IMG/VR virus record: IMGVR_UViG_3300034198_004780
Location: 24,727-88,726 of that record
Strand: one strand, 5' to 3'
From: a virus
DNA length: 64,000 nt
The notes beneath the pieces were generated by a model. The model searched no databases, had not been told where the DNA came from, and saw only the letters and a list, made by a program, of their open reading frames with translations. The position numbers and the translations under genes were made by a program. Below, piece by piece: positions 11,153-20,286 of the stretch (the stretch's first letter is position 1; each line of letters starts with the position of its first letter).

Positions 11153-12316
11153 ATGAGCTATACCATATACTACTCAGATCCATCAAAAGTCAATTTTCCT
11201 ATCATTGTTCAAGATGATGTAAAATACAATAGTGTTGGTTCTGGCGGATTAACTTTAGTAGGTAGAAGTTATCCAGGATATGGCCAATCTCTTGCAGAAA
11301 ATTTTGTTCACCTACTAGAAAATTTTGCTAGTCCGGTACCTCCTTCTAATCCTATTGAAGGTCAGTTATGGTATGATTCTAATACCAGTAAGTTGAGATT
11401 AAACGATGGGTCAGCTACAGTTGCTAGATGGAAACCAGTTAATGGTATATTTCAGCAAGCAAATGAACCAGACAACGCTATTGCCGGCGATGTTTGGGTT
11501 GACACTAATACACAAAAATTAAGTATCTATAATGGCAACACAAACTTGTTTGTTCCAGTATCAACCGGCTATTCCGAAGACACCGACACTGGGAGCAGTT
11601 TTGAAACAATAACAGATACGTTAGGTAGTTTTCATCAAGTAGTTGTAAACAAGATAGACGGTACAATAATTTCAGTTGTTGCTGGTGAGGATTTTAATCC
11701 AAACCCACAGTTTGACGGCTTTACTAATTTACGTGCTGGAGTTAATATTGCTAATACTCGAGTATTCAACGGAACCGCGGTACGGTCTAATGCCTTAATC
11801 CAGAATAATATTGCAATTAACGGCAACAACTTCTTAAGAAAAGATACAAGCCAGGGCATAAACGGGCAGTTTAGTATTCTTCAAGACGGATCTGCATTAA
11901 AAATTGGATCAGATTCTAGTTTTATTATTGAAAGAGAATCTGAATATAAAGCTAATTTCATTAATACGTATCCCGATGATGGACAATTTAATTTTAAAGT
12001 TACAAATAATGAACTACAAACAACCGTATTAGAAATCAACGGAGCTACGGTATCACAAGGCATTAAGGTTCGTTCAACCACGGCGGCAACATCGACACTG
12101 ACGGGTGCGTTACAAGTAGTAGGTGGTGTAGGAATTGGCGGCAACTTATTCGTTGGAGGCTGGACAGTACTGAAGTCAACGACTACTTCAGCAGTTAATT
12201 CTTTTATAGGAACTCCAACCGGAGCAACAGTTTACTTTACTAATTTGACCCCTAAAAAGATTGGAGTTTATAGCGGAACTGCTTGGACAGACGCTATTGG
12301 AAATGTTTTAATTTAA
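11153..12316 (+). CDS. Tail fibre-like protein, paralogue 1 of 4
   Basis: This 387-residue protein has the N-terminal module shared by the next three genes: MxYTI, then a LxGxxxxxYGxxxxENFVxLLENFA segment, then P..P..GQLW(Y/F) by residue 75. The middle and end are low-complexity, Thr/Ser/Asn/Gly-rich beta sequence typical of trimeric fibres, including a GALQVVGGVGIGGNLFVGG segment. It lacks the C-terminal ATYADLAE domain of paralogues 3 and 4. The start is four bases after the previous stop. The shared N-terminus probably anchors all four to the same virion site. The fibre role is inferred from composition and synteny. Confidence 0.82.
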   Translation: MSYTIYYSDPSKVNFPIIVQDDVKYNSVGSGGLTLVGRSYPGYGQSLAENFVHLLENFASPVPPSNPIEGQLWYDSNTSKLRLNDGSATVARWKPVNGIFQQANEPDNAIAGDVWVDTNTQKLSIYNGNTNLFVPVSTGYSEDTDTGSSFETITDTLGSFHQVVVNKIDGTIISVVAGEDFNPNPQFDGFTNLRAGVNIANTRVFNGTAVRSNALIQNNIAINGNNFLRKDTSQGINGQFSILQDGSALKIGSDSSFIIERESEYKANFINTYPDDGQFNFKVTNNELQTTVLEINGATVSQGIKVRSTTAATSTLTGALQVVGGVGIGGNLFVGGWTVLKSTTTSAVNSFIGTPTGATVYFTNLTPKKIGVYSGTAWTDAIGNVLI

Positions 12317-12327
12317 TAGAGAAATAA

Positions 12328-14250
12328 ATGGCATATACACTAAAATTAACAGACGGTAAAATATTAACAACGCTACCTGATCAACAATCGGATAATCTTA
12401 CCACCAGCTTGACATTAATAGGTAAGAATGTAAATGCCTACGGTACTGACATTAATCAAAACTATATAAGACTGTTAGAAAATTTTGCTTTTACTTCTCA
12501 GCCGCGTAGTCCGTTAGAAGGACAACTATGGTTCAGTACGGTAGAACAGAGAATTAAAGTTTACACAAGATCTGGGCAATTTAAGCCAGTCGGTGGACCA
12601 ATTATCTCAGCTACTCAACCTATTACAGTAGTCCCAGGAGACTTTTGGTTTGATTCTGATGCAAGACAACTAAATCTTATAGATCAAAATAACGAACCAA
12701 TTGTCATTGGACCGTCATACGATTCTAGCATAGGAAAATCAGGATGGGTAACCGAACAATTTACTGCAAGTGATCTTTCAACTCAGACTGTTGTAAATTT
12801 ATATGCTAACAATACCCTACTTGGCATATTAAGTGATAGAGCGTTTACTATGTCAAGTACGCTTACTAGCATAACAAATGTGGGTGTTGGATTTAACGCA
12901 AATTATAATTCAACCGCTAAGACACAATTTTATGGAACAGCAACTAGCGCACTAACACTAACAGGCCGCTTTGGTACAATCCTGCCTGAGACAATTTTAG
13001 TTGATGCTCCGGGACTAACAATCACTAATGCGCTATCGATCAGTACCAATACACAATCATTATCAATTGGTAAAAATAAAGATTTTCAATTTTATGTACA
13101 AGGCGCCAATACCACAGCAACAATGCTGATCGGCGGACAGAATGAAGATTTTCAATTAAGAATCAATTCTGCAAATAACGTCAATAAACCACCGGTGTTT
13201 AACGTCAACGGAAGCACCGCTAGGCTTGGTATTTTTAATACTAATCCAACTGTAGATGTAGATATAAACGGCAGCGTTAATATCAACGGAAATTTATCAG
13301 TATCGGGCTCGTCAACTTTTATTACTTCTAGTAATTTATTGATTTCTGATAAAACAGTTGAGCTAGCTTATTCTACCGAAACCTACAGCAATGCACTGGC
13401 CGACGGCGGCGGCATAATATTACACGCCGGAGTTGACAAAACAATAACTTGGGGGTCAACATACGATGCCTGGACATTCTCTACTCATGTTGATTTGCAA
13501 AATACGTCACTGGCATACAAGATTGGCGGAGTAGATGTTCTTACTCAAGGTACGTTAGCTGCATCTGTAACACAAGCTCCAGGATTAATACAGGTTGGCC
13601 CGTTAACTACAGCAACAATTGGCCAACTTAAATTTGATAATTCAACAATTGGCGCAACAGTATTCGGTACTGTAATAACCGTAGGCGACAGCAATACTGC
13701 AAATATTAATTTTGCCGGTAAAAAATTATTTAATGCACTAGGACCATCTTCCAGCGATTCACGTAGTACCGTAGCAACAAAAGGATATGTTGATGATACA
13801 GCAGGAGTTGCGGCTAATCAAAAGCCAGTAGTAACTATTGACGTAACTGGAATAGCAGACAGTCCGGAAGATCCTCGATTAGATGCTTACGTAATTGACA
13901 TGTTAACACGTCTGTTGCCACCGGGGGATGATGAGCCTGACCCAGCATTCCGTACTCCGAATGGTTCTAGAGCTCGAGTACTTGCAATTAGATATACAAC
14001 TCCTGAACAATTAAATGTACCTAGTGAATTTATAGATTTAGGATTACGAGTATTAGTTGATAGCGGCGGCATTCAAAATTCTGCCAGTGTTGTTGGATAT
14101 TCTACTGCTATTAGAGCATCTACAAACATACCAGGAACAAACTTAGGAATTAATAGATGCATTAAACAATATATTGTATCTGGTGGAATTTGGGCTGGGC
14201 TGATTTATTCTGGCTCCTCTAACATTGTTTATACCGACGGCACTTGGTAA
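12328..14250 (+). CDS. Tail fibre-like protein, paralogue 2 of 4
   Basis: At 640 residues this is the longest of the four tandem paralogues. Residues 1-90 carry the shared module (LIGKN, YGxDxNxNYIRLLENFA, PLEGQLWF). A long repetitive Thr/Ser/Asn-rich shaft follows, with a segment GSVNINGNLSVSGSSTF like those in fibre shafts. The C-terminal 140 residues differ from the other paralogues. They contain DSRSTVATKGYVDD, a segment found before the tip of several phage fibres, and a tip domain that may determine binding. The start ATG at 12328 follows a 11-base gap. I see no catalytic motif. Confidence 0.82.
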   Translation: MAYTLKLTDGKILTTLPDQQSDNLTTSLTLIGKNVNAYGTDINQNYIRLLENFAFTSQPRSPLEGQLWFSTVEQRIKVYTRSGQFKPVGGPIISATQPITVVPGDFWFDSDARQLNLIDQNNEPIVIGPSYDSSIGKSGWVTEQFTASDLSTQTVVNLYANNTLLGILSDRAFTMSSTLTSITNVGVGFNANYNSTAKTQFYGTATSALTLTGRFGTILPETILVDAPGLTITNALSISTNTQSLSIGKNKDFQFYVQGANTTATMLIGGQNEDFQLRINSANNVNKPPVFNVNGSTARLGIFNTNPTVDVDINGSVNINGNLSVSGSSTFITSSNLLISDKTVELAYSTETYSNALADGGGIILHAGVDKTITWGSTYDAWTFSTHVDLQNTSLAYKIGGVDVLTQGTLAASVTQAPGLIQVGPLTTATIGQLKFDNSTIGATVFGTVITVGDSNTANINFAGKKLFNALGPSSSDSRSTVATKGYVDDTAGVAANQKPVVTIDVTGIADSPEDPRLDAYVIDMLTRLLPPGDDEPDPAFRTPNGSRARVLAIRYTTPEQLNVPSEFIDLGLRVLVDSGGIQNSASVVGYSTAIRASTNIPGTNLGINRCIKQYIVSGGIWAGLIYSGSSNIVYTDGTW

Positions 14251-14260
14251 GGGAAAGATA

Positions 14261-15862
14261 ATGTCATATACTATAAGCAAGACAAACGGCACAACATTGA
14301 TAGTTTTAAACGACGGGTTGGTTGACAAAAATGCAACATCGTTGTCTTTAGTTGGAAAAAATGTCAGCAGTTTTGGGGATGCGCAAAATGAAAATTTTGT
14401 TCATCTATTAGAAAACTTTGCTGGCGAGTTACAACCAAGAAGTCCGTTACAAGGACAGTTATGGTTTGACTCCTCGGCCAATGTAGCTCGTCCTGCTGTG
14501 TTTGATGGTGTTAAATGGCGTCCTCTAGCAGTCAGTCTTTACAGCAACACGTCCACTAACGCTATTATAGACAGCAACGGAGCAGTATTTACAGCCAACC
14601 AGCCTGGCGATTTTTGGTTTGATAGTGTTAACAAACAACTACATGTAGTTTCAGGCACATCAAATGAAACAACAATAATCGGTCCAGAAGCTGTAAAAGA
14701 CTTCGGTACTACAAAATTAGCATCAGTTAAAATGATTGATACTGCTAATCAAGGCCATCCAGTAATTCAAATGGTACTTGACGGCGAAATAATTGGAATA
14801 CTTAGTAATACTACTTTTAATTCTACAGCTACTGGATTTACTAAAGTTTTCCGCGGGCTAACATTTAAAAATTATAGTTCAAGTACTCTTTATACAACAA
14901 CAAGCTCGGACGTAGTTCTACACGGATTACACGAACAATTAGATCGATCTTTTACTAGACGTTCAATTAACGAACATATTCAAGCAGACTGGTATATTGA
15001 CAACAGCTATACATTAAACTTTGGCACAACGGGCCAGTCGTCAGTGACTTGGAGTACTGCAACTTCTAGATTATTGCTTACTTCGTTGGGCAGTATTAGA
15101 TTACAATCTGCAACCACTGCTGTTACATTTGACGGAAGTTCTGTCACTGCTTCTGCTAACACGGTTAATATAGGATCAACTTCTACAAGATTTAACATAG
15201 TTTATGCTAACACAGTAGATGCAAATACTGTTACTGCAAATGTTTTTAACGGTGTTGCAATATTTGACAATGGAGCTCGCGTACTTACAACTGCAACTAT
15301 TGGAGACTTTGGTACACAATTTATCAAAGGCACTGAAAATCAAATTACAGTTACTCCAAATACTGGTACAGTTACACTTAGCTTGTCTAACATAGTTGAT
15401 ATTAAACGACTACGTGGAGGCAATGCAGGCAATGCGGGAACTATATCAGGTACTTGGACATTAGAAAGCGGATCAAGTTTACAAGCTACCTATGCTGACT
15501 TGGCCGAGTGTTATCAAGCTGATACAGAATACGAACCAGGTACTGTGTTAGAATTTGGCGGTGAGTTCGAAGTAACAATAGCCGAGGATGGTACAAGAAG
15601 AGTCGCCGGAGTAGTGTCTACTGCGCCTGCATACTTAATGAATAGACAGTTAATGGGTGCAAATGTTGTTTCTGTAGCACTATCTGGACGAGTTCCTTGT
15701 AAGGTTCGTGGAAAAATATGCAAAGGAGACATGATGGTTTCTGCTGGTAGCGGGTATGCCCGGGCTGAATATTCACCCATCATGGGCAGTGTTATAGGCA
15801 AGGCACTTGAAAACTTTGAAGGCGTTGAAGGCGTAATCGAAGTAGTAGTAGGACGTCTATAA
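14261..15862 (+). CDS. Tail fibre-like protein, paralogue 3 of 4
   Basis: The start at 14261 is chosen because the encoded MSYTI matches the other paralogues and is preceded by GGGAAAG; an upstream in-frame ATG would add 12 residues overlapping the previous gene. The protein has 533 residues. Residues 1-90 are the shared anchor module, followed by a beta-rich shaft. The last 125 residues form a domain beginning ATYADLAECY, with PGTVLEFGG, VAGVVSTAPAY, GRVPCKVRG and GVIEVVVG. This domain is also at the end of paralogue 4. It resembles C-terminal domains of phage fibres that help trimerisation or are self-cleaved; cleavage here is unproven. Confidence 0.83.
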   Translation: MSYTISKTNGTTLIVLNDGLVDKNATSLSLVGKNVSSFGDAQNENFVHLLENFAGELQPRSPLQGQLWFDSSANVARPAVFDGVKWRPLAVSLYSNTSTNAIIDSNGAVFTANQPGDFWFDSVNKQLHVVSGTSNETTIIGPEAVKDFGTTKLASVKMIDTANQGHPVIQMVLDGEIIGILSNTTFNSTATGFTKVFRGLTFKNYSSSTLYTTTSSDVVLHGLHEQLDRSFTRRSINEHIQADWYIDNSYTLNFGTTGQSSVTWSTATSRLLLTSLGSIRLQSATTAVTFDGSSVTASANTVNIGSTSTRFNIVYANTVDANTVTANVFNGVAIFDNGARVLTTATIGDFGTQFIKGTENQITVTPNTGTVTLSLSNIVDIKRLRGGNAGNAGTISGTWTLESGSSLQATYADLAECYQADTEYEPGTVLEFGGEFEVTIAEDGTRRVAGVVSTAPAYLMNRQLMGANVVSVALSGRVPCKVRGKICKGDMMVSAGSGYARAEYSPIMGSVIGKALENFEGVEGVIEVVVGRL

Positions 15863-15869
15863 ATTTTAC

Positions 15870-15877
15870 GATAAATA
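15870..15877 (+). promoter_or_regulatory. Possible late promoter octamer (GATAAATA)
   Basis: The octamer matches the T4 late consensus TATAAATA at seven of eight positions and lies 12 bases before the fourth fibre gene. It sits in the short gap after paralogue 3. One mismatch and the very short leader make this tentative. Confidence 0.35.
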
Positions 15878-15889
15878 GTTGAAAATAAT

Positions 15890-17521
15890 ATGCCATATAC
15901 AATAAACAGAACCAACGGATTAAAAATAACAGTAGTTCAGGACGGTACAATCAATACTTCTGCGCTTGACATTACTCTTATCGGAAAAAATTATACAGGG
16001 TATGGTGAAACATTTAACGAAAATTTTGTAAAACTATTAGAAAATTTTTCAAATACTACTCCTCCCAAAAAGCCGTTGTCCGGGCAACTATTTTTTAATT
16101 CTAGTACCAAGTCTTTAAAAGTTTACGACGGCACTAAATTTAAATCAATCGGAGTTGTTGAAAGCAGTGACACTAAACCGACAGGTATGAATGCTGGCGA
16201 TCTATGGTATAAAACATCAGAAAAACGTTTATATGCCTATAGCGGAGTTGGATCTGATTGGATATTAGTAGGGCCCATATCAACTAAAGCATCTGTCAGT
16301 GGGGCAATTGAAGCAACTATCACTGCTACTAACTTAGTTTCACAAACAATTTTGAAACAAATTGTAGCAGGCCAAAATACATTTATATCATCCGCGGATC
16401 GATTTGATGTTTCCCCAACCGATGATGCGTATTCTGTATTTCCTAGAATTAAACAAGGAATAACATTTCCAAGCGCAGACGCTAACGGAATAAGTTATTC
16501 TCCTAATGTGTTTGGACATATTCTATGGGGTACCAGTGCCACTGCATTAGGGCTTGTTAAAAATAATGGAGATTATGTATCGGCTGATGATTATTTAAGA
16601 AGGTCAGAACTTGCGTCTATAACCGGATCAATTACAGTTAATAATGATGATGGTATTTTAATCGGTTCTCAGGATGTGTTAAAATTGCACATTACTGATA
16701 GTAATGTAGCCAACGCCAGTGTTATTAATGGATCAATTTTAAAAATCAATGCAAGATATAATGGCAATCAATATTATAACATTATTAGTTTAACTACAGG
16801 AACTAATAACGATCCTAAAGTACTACCTAATCCTGCAGCAACGGTTTATATTGGAACATCATCAAATCCATTTAGCTACGCATATGTTAATACGGTTACT
16901 TCTAATGCTATTTACGATAATGGTGCACGAGTACTTACTACTTCGACAATTGCCGGAACTGCTAATCAAATTAACGTAACTGCAGGTATTGGCGCTATTA
17001 CACTTAGCCTTCCGCAAAATATTCATGCTAGTGCAAGCCCAAGATTTAATGGAATGACATTAAGTAGTTTAACTGCTGGATCATCTCCCTCAATTATTAA
17101 CGGAGCTTGGCAATTAGCTGCCGGCGCAACTTTTCAAGCAACCTATGCCGACTTAGCAGAACGCTATGCCGCTGATGCTGAATATACTCCAGGAACTGTT
17201 TTAATCATTGGTGGAATTGCAGAAGTTACCACAACTGATCGCCACGGAAATACTGCGGTTGCTGGCATAGTATCTACTAACCCAGCGTACACACTAAATG
17301 AAACTGCTGGTGATAATTCTACACATCCGTATGTTGCTCTTAAAGGTCGAGTTCCCTGTAAAGTAACAGGATCAATTAGCAAGGGAGATTTGCTAGTTAC
17401 TTCATATAAAACAGGATACGCAGAACGTGCTCATGCTAATGATAACCCAAATGCTATCCTAGGACGAGCATTAGCAGATTTTGATGGTGATGACGGAGTT
17501 ATCGAAGTAATGATTGCCTAA
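15890..17521 (+). CDS. Tail fibre-like protein, paralogue 4 of 4
   Basis: This 543-residue protein repeats the plan of paralogue 3. It has the anchor module (MPYTI, LIGKNYTGYG, ENFVKLLENF, PLSGQLFF), a Ser/Thr/Asn-rich shaft and a C-terminal ATYADLAERY domain with VAGIVSTNPAY, GRVPCKVTG, KGDLLVTS and GVIEVMIA. A GATAAATA octamer at 15870-15877 lies 12 bases before the start and may be a late promoter. It is the last gene of the rightward late cluster and is followed by a strong hairpin terminator. The C-terminal domain is conserved while the shaft diverges, the usual pattern when fibre genes duplicate and recombine. Confidence 0.83.
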   Translation: MPYTINRTNGLKITVVQDGTINTSALDITLIGKNYTGYGETFNENFVKLLENFSNTTPPKKPLSGQLFFNSSTKSLKVYDGTKFKSIGVVESSDTKPTGMNAGDLWYKTSEKRLYAYSGVGSDWILVGPISTKASVSGAIEATITATNLVSQTILKQIVAGQNTFISSADRFDVSPTDDAYSVFPRIKQGITFPSADANGISYSPNVFGHILWGTSATALGLVKNNGDYVSADDYLRRSELASITGSITVNNDDGILIGSQDVLKLHITDSNVANASVINGSILKINARYNGNQYYNIISLTTGTNNDPKVLPNPAATVYIGTSSNPFSYAYVNTVTSNAIYDNGARVLTTSTIAGTANQINVTAGIGAITLSLPQNIHASASPRFNGMTLSSLTAGSSPSIINGAWQLAAGATFQATYADLAERYAADAEYTPGTVLIIGGIAEVTTTDRHGNTAVAGIVSTNPAYTLNETAGDNSTHPYVALKGRVPCKVTGSISKGDLLVTSYKTGYAERAHANDNPNAILGRALADFDGDDGVIEVMIA

Positions 17522-17537
17522 TCATTTTTTGGTTAAC

Positions 17538-17565
17538 GAAAAGGGACACCTCGGTGTCCCTTTTC
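17538..17565. terminator. Bidirectional intrinsic terminator
   Basis: The stem is GAAAAGGGACACC paired with GGTGTCCCTTTTC, 13 base pairs around a two-base gap (effectively a CTCG tetraloop). A-rich and T-rich flanks serve both strands. It lies between the convergent last fibre gene and the 17580-18164 gene, so it should stop both transcripts. Confidence 0.88.
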
Positions 17566-17579
17566 TTTGGAGATAAAAA

Positions 17580-18164
17580 TTAAACAGTTTCTTTAGTCTT
17601 CTTTTTAGGAGGATCTAATTCATCTGCTGTTTTACGGAGTTTAGCAGCTTCTTTATATAAAGCATCTGCGCGAGACCGCATTTCAGTTGGAGATAATTCA
17701 ACATTATTACTAATTGTTTCTTCTACTATTGCTGGAATCTTAGTACCTAATCCATCGTCAATTGTGGGTACTACTGAATTAGACCCGTCTTTTATGGTCA
17801 AATCATTTAGGGTTATTCCCTGTTGTTGAGCAATGATATTGTTCAACTCGTCCAATGGAATTGATGTTTTAGTATCTGGAGTAACCAGGACTGAGGTTGT
17901 TGCAACTTTTTTTAACATTCCGTTGGTATGCACAAACTGTAACATGTTTGAACCATCTGGAAATTTACGGACAGACATAATATCAGCTAGTTCGTTAGCC
18001 TGCTGGCCTGCCTCTGATTCCAAAAGAGTCATTAAAGAATCATGATAACTATCTGGGAGACCTTGTGTACCGATTACTAGAGCAGAGTATGGGTCTCCTG
18101 GAATTGTTCGATATGCAATAACAACCCTTGCGGCATTGTTTTTCATTTTACCAACGTGTTTCAT
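17580..18164 (-). CDS. Conserved hypothetical protein (194 aa)
   Basis: I do not know its function. The N-terminal half contains VVIAYRTIPGDPYSALVIGT, a globular region that I associate with a conserved T4-like phage family. The C-terminal 50 residues are a charged helix rich in Lys, Arg and Glu ending in a basic tail (PPKKKTKE), likely extended or nucleic-acid-contacting. The start is supported by a strong Shine-Dalgarno: the block ATAGGAGATTAAAATG is identical to that of the next upstream gene. It is the last gene of a three-gene minus-strand group with a late-type promoter before 18719. Confidence 0.75.
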   Translation of the reverse strand: MKHVGKMKNNAARVVIAYRTIPGDPYSALVIGTQGLPDSYHDSLMTLLESEAGQQANELADIMSVRKFPDGSNMLQFVHTNGMLKKVATTSVLVTPDTKTSIPLDELNNIIAQQQGITLNDLTIKDGSNSVVPTIDDGLGTKIPAIVEETISNNVELSPTEMRSRADALYKEAAKLRKTADELDPPKKKTKETV

Positions 18165-18176
18165 TTTAATCTCCTA

Positions 18177-18428
18177 TTAGGCTTCTGTAGTTTCAGCAGC
18201 AGGTTGTTGGGTAGCCACAGCATTTAGGAATCCATCTAATTTATTAAATGCACTTCCTACTGCTGCCATTTCAGCTGCCTTAAATGCACCACGCTGACTT
18301 GCTACGTCGATAATAGCACGTAGATTGCCTAGGTCCTGGATTGTTAATTCTGGACTAGCTGATGCCTGTGATTCTGGTGTTTGCTCTGCTGATGTTGTTT
18401 CTACTGCTGCTTGTTGTTTTGTAGACAT
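18177..18428 (-). CDS. Conserved small protein (83 aa)
   Basis: The first 28 residues are Ala/Ser/Glu/Gln-rich and probably disordered. The rest holds a helical domain with IQDLGNLRAIIDVASQRGAF and AAVGSAFNKLDGFLNAV. I recognise this domain as a recurring small protein of T4-like cyanophages with no assigned function. It shares an identical ribosome-binding block (ATAGGAGATTAAAATG) with the gene downstream. It likely belongs to the same late transcript as its neighbours. Confidence 0.78.
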   Translation of the reverse strand: MSTKQQAAVETTSAEQTPESQASASPELTIQDLGNLRAIIDVASQRGAFKAAEMAAVGSAFNKLDGFLNAVATQQPAAETTEA

Positions 18429-18437
18429 TTTAATCTC

Positions 18438-18719
18438 CTATGTGTTCTTGTCTAAGTAAGGACATGTTAGACTCAATATAGTTAGTTCTTTTGCATCCTC
18501 GACTCCAATTTCTTGAATCTCTAACATTTTGTTACTTGAATCTACTTTTAACGATTTGGTAATTGAATACCTGCTATCTAAGTTATGATAAATCCAAGCA
18601 TCTATTGCGTCAATACTATGTGTCTTAACGATCATTTTAGCAAAGTGTTGAGGTATGTAAGTTAAACGTCTTGCGCCCAAGATATTGAGCGGATTTACAG
18701 ACCCTTTTCCTAAAGCCAT
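18438..18719 (-). CDS. Hypothetical protein (93 aa)
   Basis: This small soluble protein is not one I recognise. It contains GARRLTYIPQHFAKMIV near the N-terminus and a beta-rich C-terminal half. No membrane segment or metal motif is visible. A TAGGT ribosome-binding site lies about eight bases before ATG, and a perfect TATAAATA octamer (18733-18740) lies just upstream. This makes it the first gene of a likely late three-gene unit (18719 to 17580). Confidence 0.7.
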   Translation of the reverse strand: MALGKGSVNPLNILGARRLTYIPQHFAKMIVKTHSIDAIDAWIYHNLDSRYSITKSLKVDSSNKMLEIQEIGVEDAKELTILSLTCPYLDKNT

Positions 18720-18731
18720 AATGTACCTACT

Positions 18732-19991
18732 TTATTTATAATATGCAACCTGGCCATATGGTGGAATTATGGATTCCGTACCGTGAATAATAAACAGTGT
18801 TTCGCAGAACTCTTCTGGACCCCAACTGCCGCATGGATATCCGTCTGTAAACATAATAAAACGTTTTGGATCAATATCGTTTTCTTCCATAAAACGGAAG
18901 TTGGCTTCAAAGTCTGTACCGCCCCCGCCCTTAACTTCGTAGCTCAAAATGTCACTGGCAGTATCTGCTGTAAACTCGGCAAAATTATAAACATCAGTGT
19001 CAAAGCACCAAAGTTTGAGTTTAAAATCTACATATTCGTCCATAATGCCTTTAACTTCGCTGATAAAGTCTTTGGCCTGCTTGTCCGAAATACTGCCGCT
19101 CATATCAATAGCACAACATACATCCACTGTTTCGTCATTGATCATACCTGGTAAAATAGCACCAGTCATTTGGCTTTTACGATTTGGACGGCTAAAGCTG
19201 AAGTTGCTCTTAAGAATACTTTGGATATTCATACGCAACAGTTCACGCCAATCCATTTTAGGTTCTGTAAAATCTTTAATCATACGTGCTACACCTGCTG
19301 GAATCTTACCAGCACCTGCGGCCTGTGCGGCACTGACCATAGCTTCTTTGATCTCATCGCGGATCTGCTTCTTTTCTTCAGCAGTTAGTTTAGGACGACC
19401 TTTGCCCTTGCCTTCTTGATCCCCACCGTCGTCATCCTCACCTTCTCCATCGCCTTCACCATCCAAATGCTCATCAAGCAATTCGCCTAGTGAACCGATG
19501 TCAATCTTTTCTGCTTTTTCATAAACATCATCATAAATCTGCTCATATGACCAACCACGATATTTGTTGTCTTGGAAGATTTTGATCCATTCTGGAACTT
19601 CGCCAATGCGTTCATCTTTGAGGATTTGATTAGCGGCATAGTCAGCGGCAATGTTTGACAATGTTGGGTCACGGCTATCACGACGACCCATATGATCAAA
19701 TACGTTATGTAGGACCTCGTGAGCAAATCCAAACTCTGCTTGTTTTGGAGTAAGACGATCTACAAATCCTACATTGTAATAAAATGTACGACCATCTGTA
19801 GCAAGTGTAGGACACCAATCACTAGCATCAACTAATTTCAAACGAGTAGCAAGATTGCCAAAGAACGGATGACGCAACAAAAGACCAACACGAGCCGTAG
19901 TTAACTTTTCGATAACCTTGTTCTTTTCCTCGTTGGTAAAAACACGAGTCTTGTCAATTTTTTTAGTACGCTCTTGCTTCATTGTAGTCAT
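18732..19991 (-). CDS. VWA-like metallopeptidase (DUF2201 type)
   Basis: This 419-residue protein has an N-terminal putative metallopeptidase domain. A zinc motif HEVLH lies at residues 91-95 with a further His at 100 (HExxHxxxxH) and NIAADYAAN around 113-121. An acidic Asp/Glu/Gly linker follows (about 170-195). The C-terminal von Willebrand A-like domain has an intact metal-binding DMSGS at 296-300 and a later FTDGYP. In bacteria such proteins pair with MoxR AAA ATPases to remodel or mature protein complexes; a MoxR-like gene lies upstream at 20514-21596. It has its own consensus sigma70 promoter, so it is likely expressed early or in the middle period. Its target is unknown. Confidence 0.85.
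   Translation of the reverse strand: MTTMKQERTKKIDKTRVFTNEEKNKVIEKLTTARVGLLLRHPFFGNLATRLKLVDASDWCPTLATDGRTFYYNVGFVDRLTPKQAEFGFAHEVLHNVFDHMGRRDSRDPTLSNIAADYAANQILKDERIGEVPEWIKIFQDNKYRGWSYEQIYDDVYEKAEKIDIGSLGELLDEHLDGEGDGEGEDDDGGDQEGKGKGRPKLTAEEKKQIRDEIKEAMVSAAQAAGAGKIPAGVARMIKDFTEPKMDWRELLRMNIQSILKSNFSFSRPNRKSQMTGAILPGMINDETVDVCCAIDMSGSISDKQAKDFISEVKGIMDEYVDFKLKLWCFDTDVYNFAEFTADTASDILSYEVKGGGGTDFEANFRFMEENDIDPKRFIMFTDGYPCGSWGPEEFCETLFIIHGTESIIPPYGQVAYYK
18733..18740 (-). promoter_or_regulatory. T4-type late promoter octamer (TATAAATA)
   Basis: This is an exact match to the T4 late promoter element on the minus strand. It overlaps the 3' end of the VWA metallopeptidase gene and lies 13 bases before the 18438-18719 start. 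It should drive the three small genes downstream. Confidence 0.6.
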
Positions 19992-20023
19992 TTTGGGTTC
20001 CTAGTATTTCAGTGTATGTATAT

Positions 20024-20052
20024 ATTATACAGTTATTCTTTGGTTTTGTCAA
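20024..20052 (-). promoter_or_regulatory. Sigma70 promoter for the VWA metallopeptidase
   Basis: On the minus strand TTGACA is followed by 17 bases and TATAAT, a perfect consensus. It overlaps the 3' end of the 20033-20218 gene. The leader to ATG at 19991 is about 25 bases and contains AGGA. Confidence 0.85.
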
Positions 20053-20218
20053 GTCCAAAATGAGCCAGAATCATCTCGTCTAAAACCAAACAACTGCATG
20101 TAGTTCTGTTAAATTCAGCTGCCTCTTCAATGATCAGTTTGGCAAATAAGTCCAATCCCTCTTGATCTGGATTATCTTCAATTCCGGCTTTTTGTTTAAG
20201 TTCAGTTAAGTTTGTCAT
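20033..20218 (-). CDS. Small conserved protein (61 aa)
   Basis: This is a short helical protein with LTELKQKAGI near the start and FAKLIIEEAAEF in the middle; it has two Cys residues (TTCSC). I associate the pattern with small T4-like phage proteins of unknown function. The ATG overlaps the stop of the 23-residue membrane peptide gene upstream (ATGA), so the three small genes 20453-20033 form a coupled unit. Confidence 0.65.
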   Translation of the reverse strand: MTNLTELKQKAGIEDNPDQEGLDLFAKLIIEEAAEFNRTTCSCLVLDEMILAHFGLDKTKE

Positions 20219-20286
20219 TCGCTAGTGTCTACAGCTACAATAATAGCAACTAGAGCAATCAAGATCAAAGCAATCCACATATCCAT
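20215..20286 (-). CDS. Tiny membrane peptide (23 aa)
   Basis: The peptide has MDMW followed by an uninterrupted hydrophobic helix (IALILIALVAIIVAV) and a polar DTSE tail. This is a single membrane span with no other domain. Both ends are tied to neighbours: its start overlaps the previous stop in TAATG and its stop overlaps the next start in ATGA. That double coupling is the main reason to call it real. A role in the host inner membrane is likely, but the function is unknown. Confidence 0.6.
   Translation of the reverse strand: MDMWIALILIALVAIIVAVDTSE

Noticed and set aside
15514-15915. Minus-strand open frame across the fibre 3/4 junction
   Set aside because: It lies antisense to the conserved ATYADLAE domain and has no family-like sequence.
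18783-19419. Plus-strand open frames over the VWA metallopeptidase
   Set aside because: They are antisense to conserved motifs, and the minus-strand protein is clearly real.
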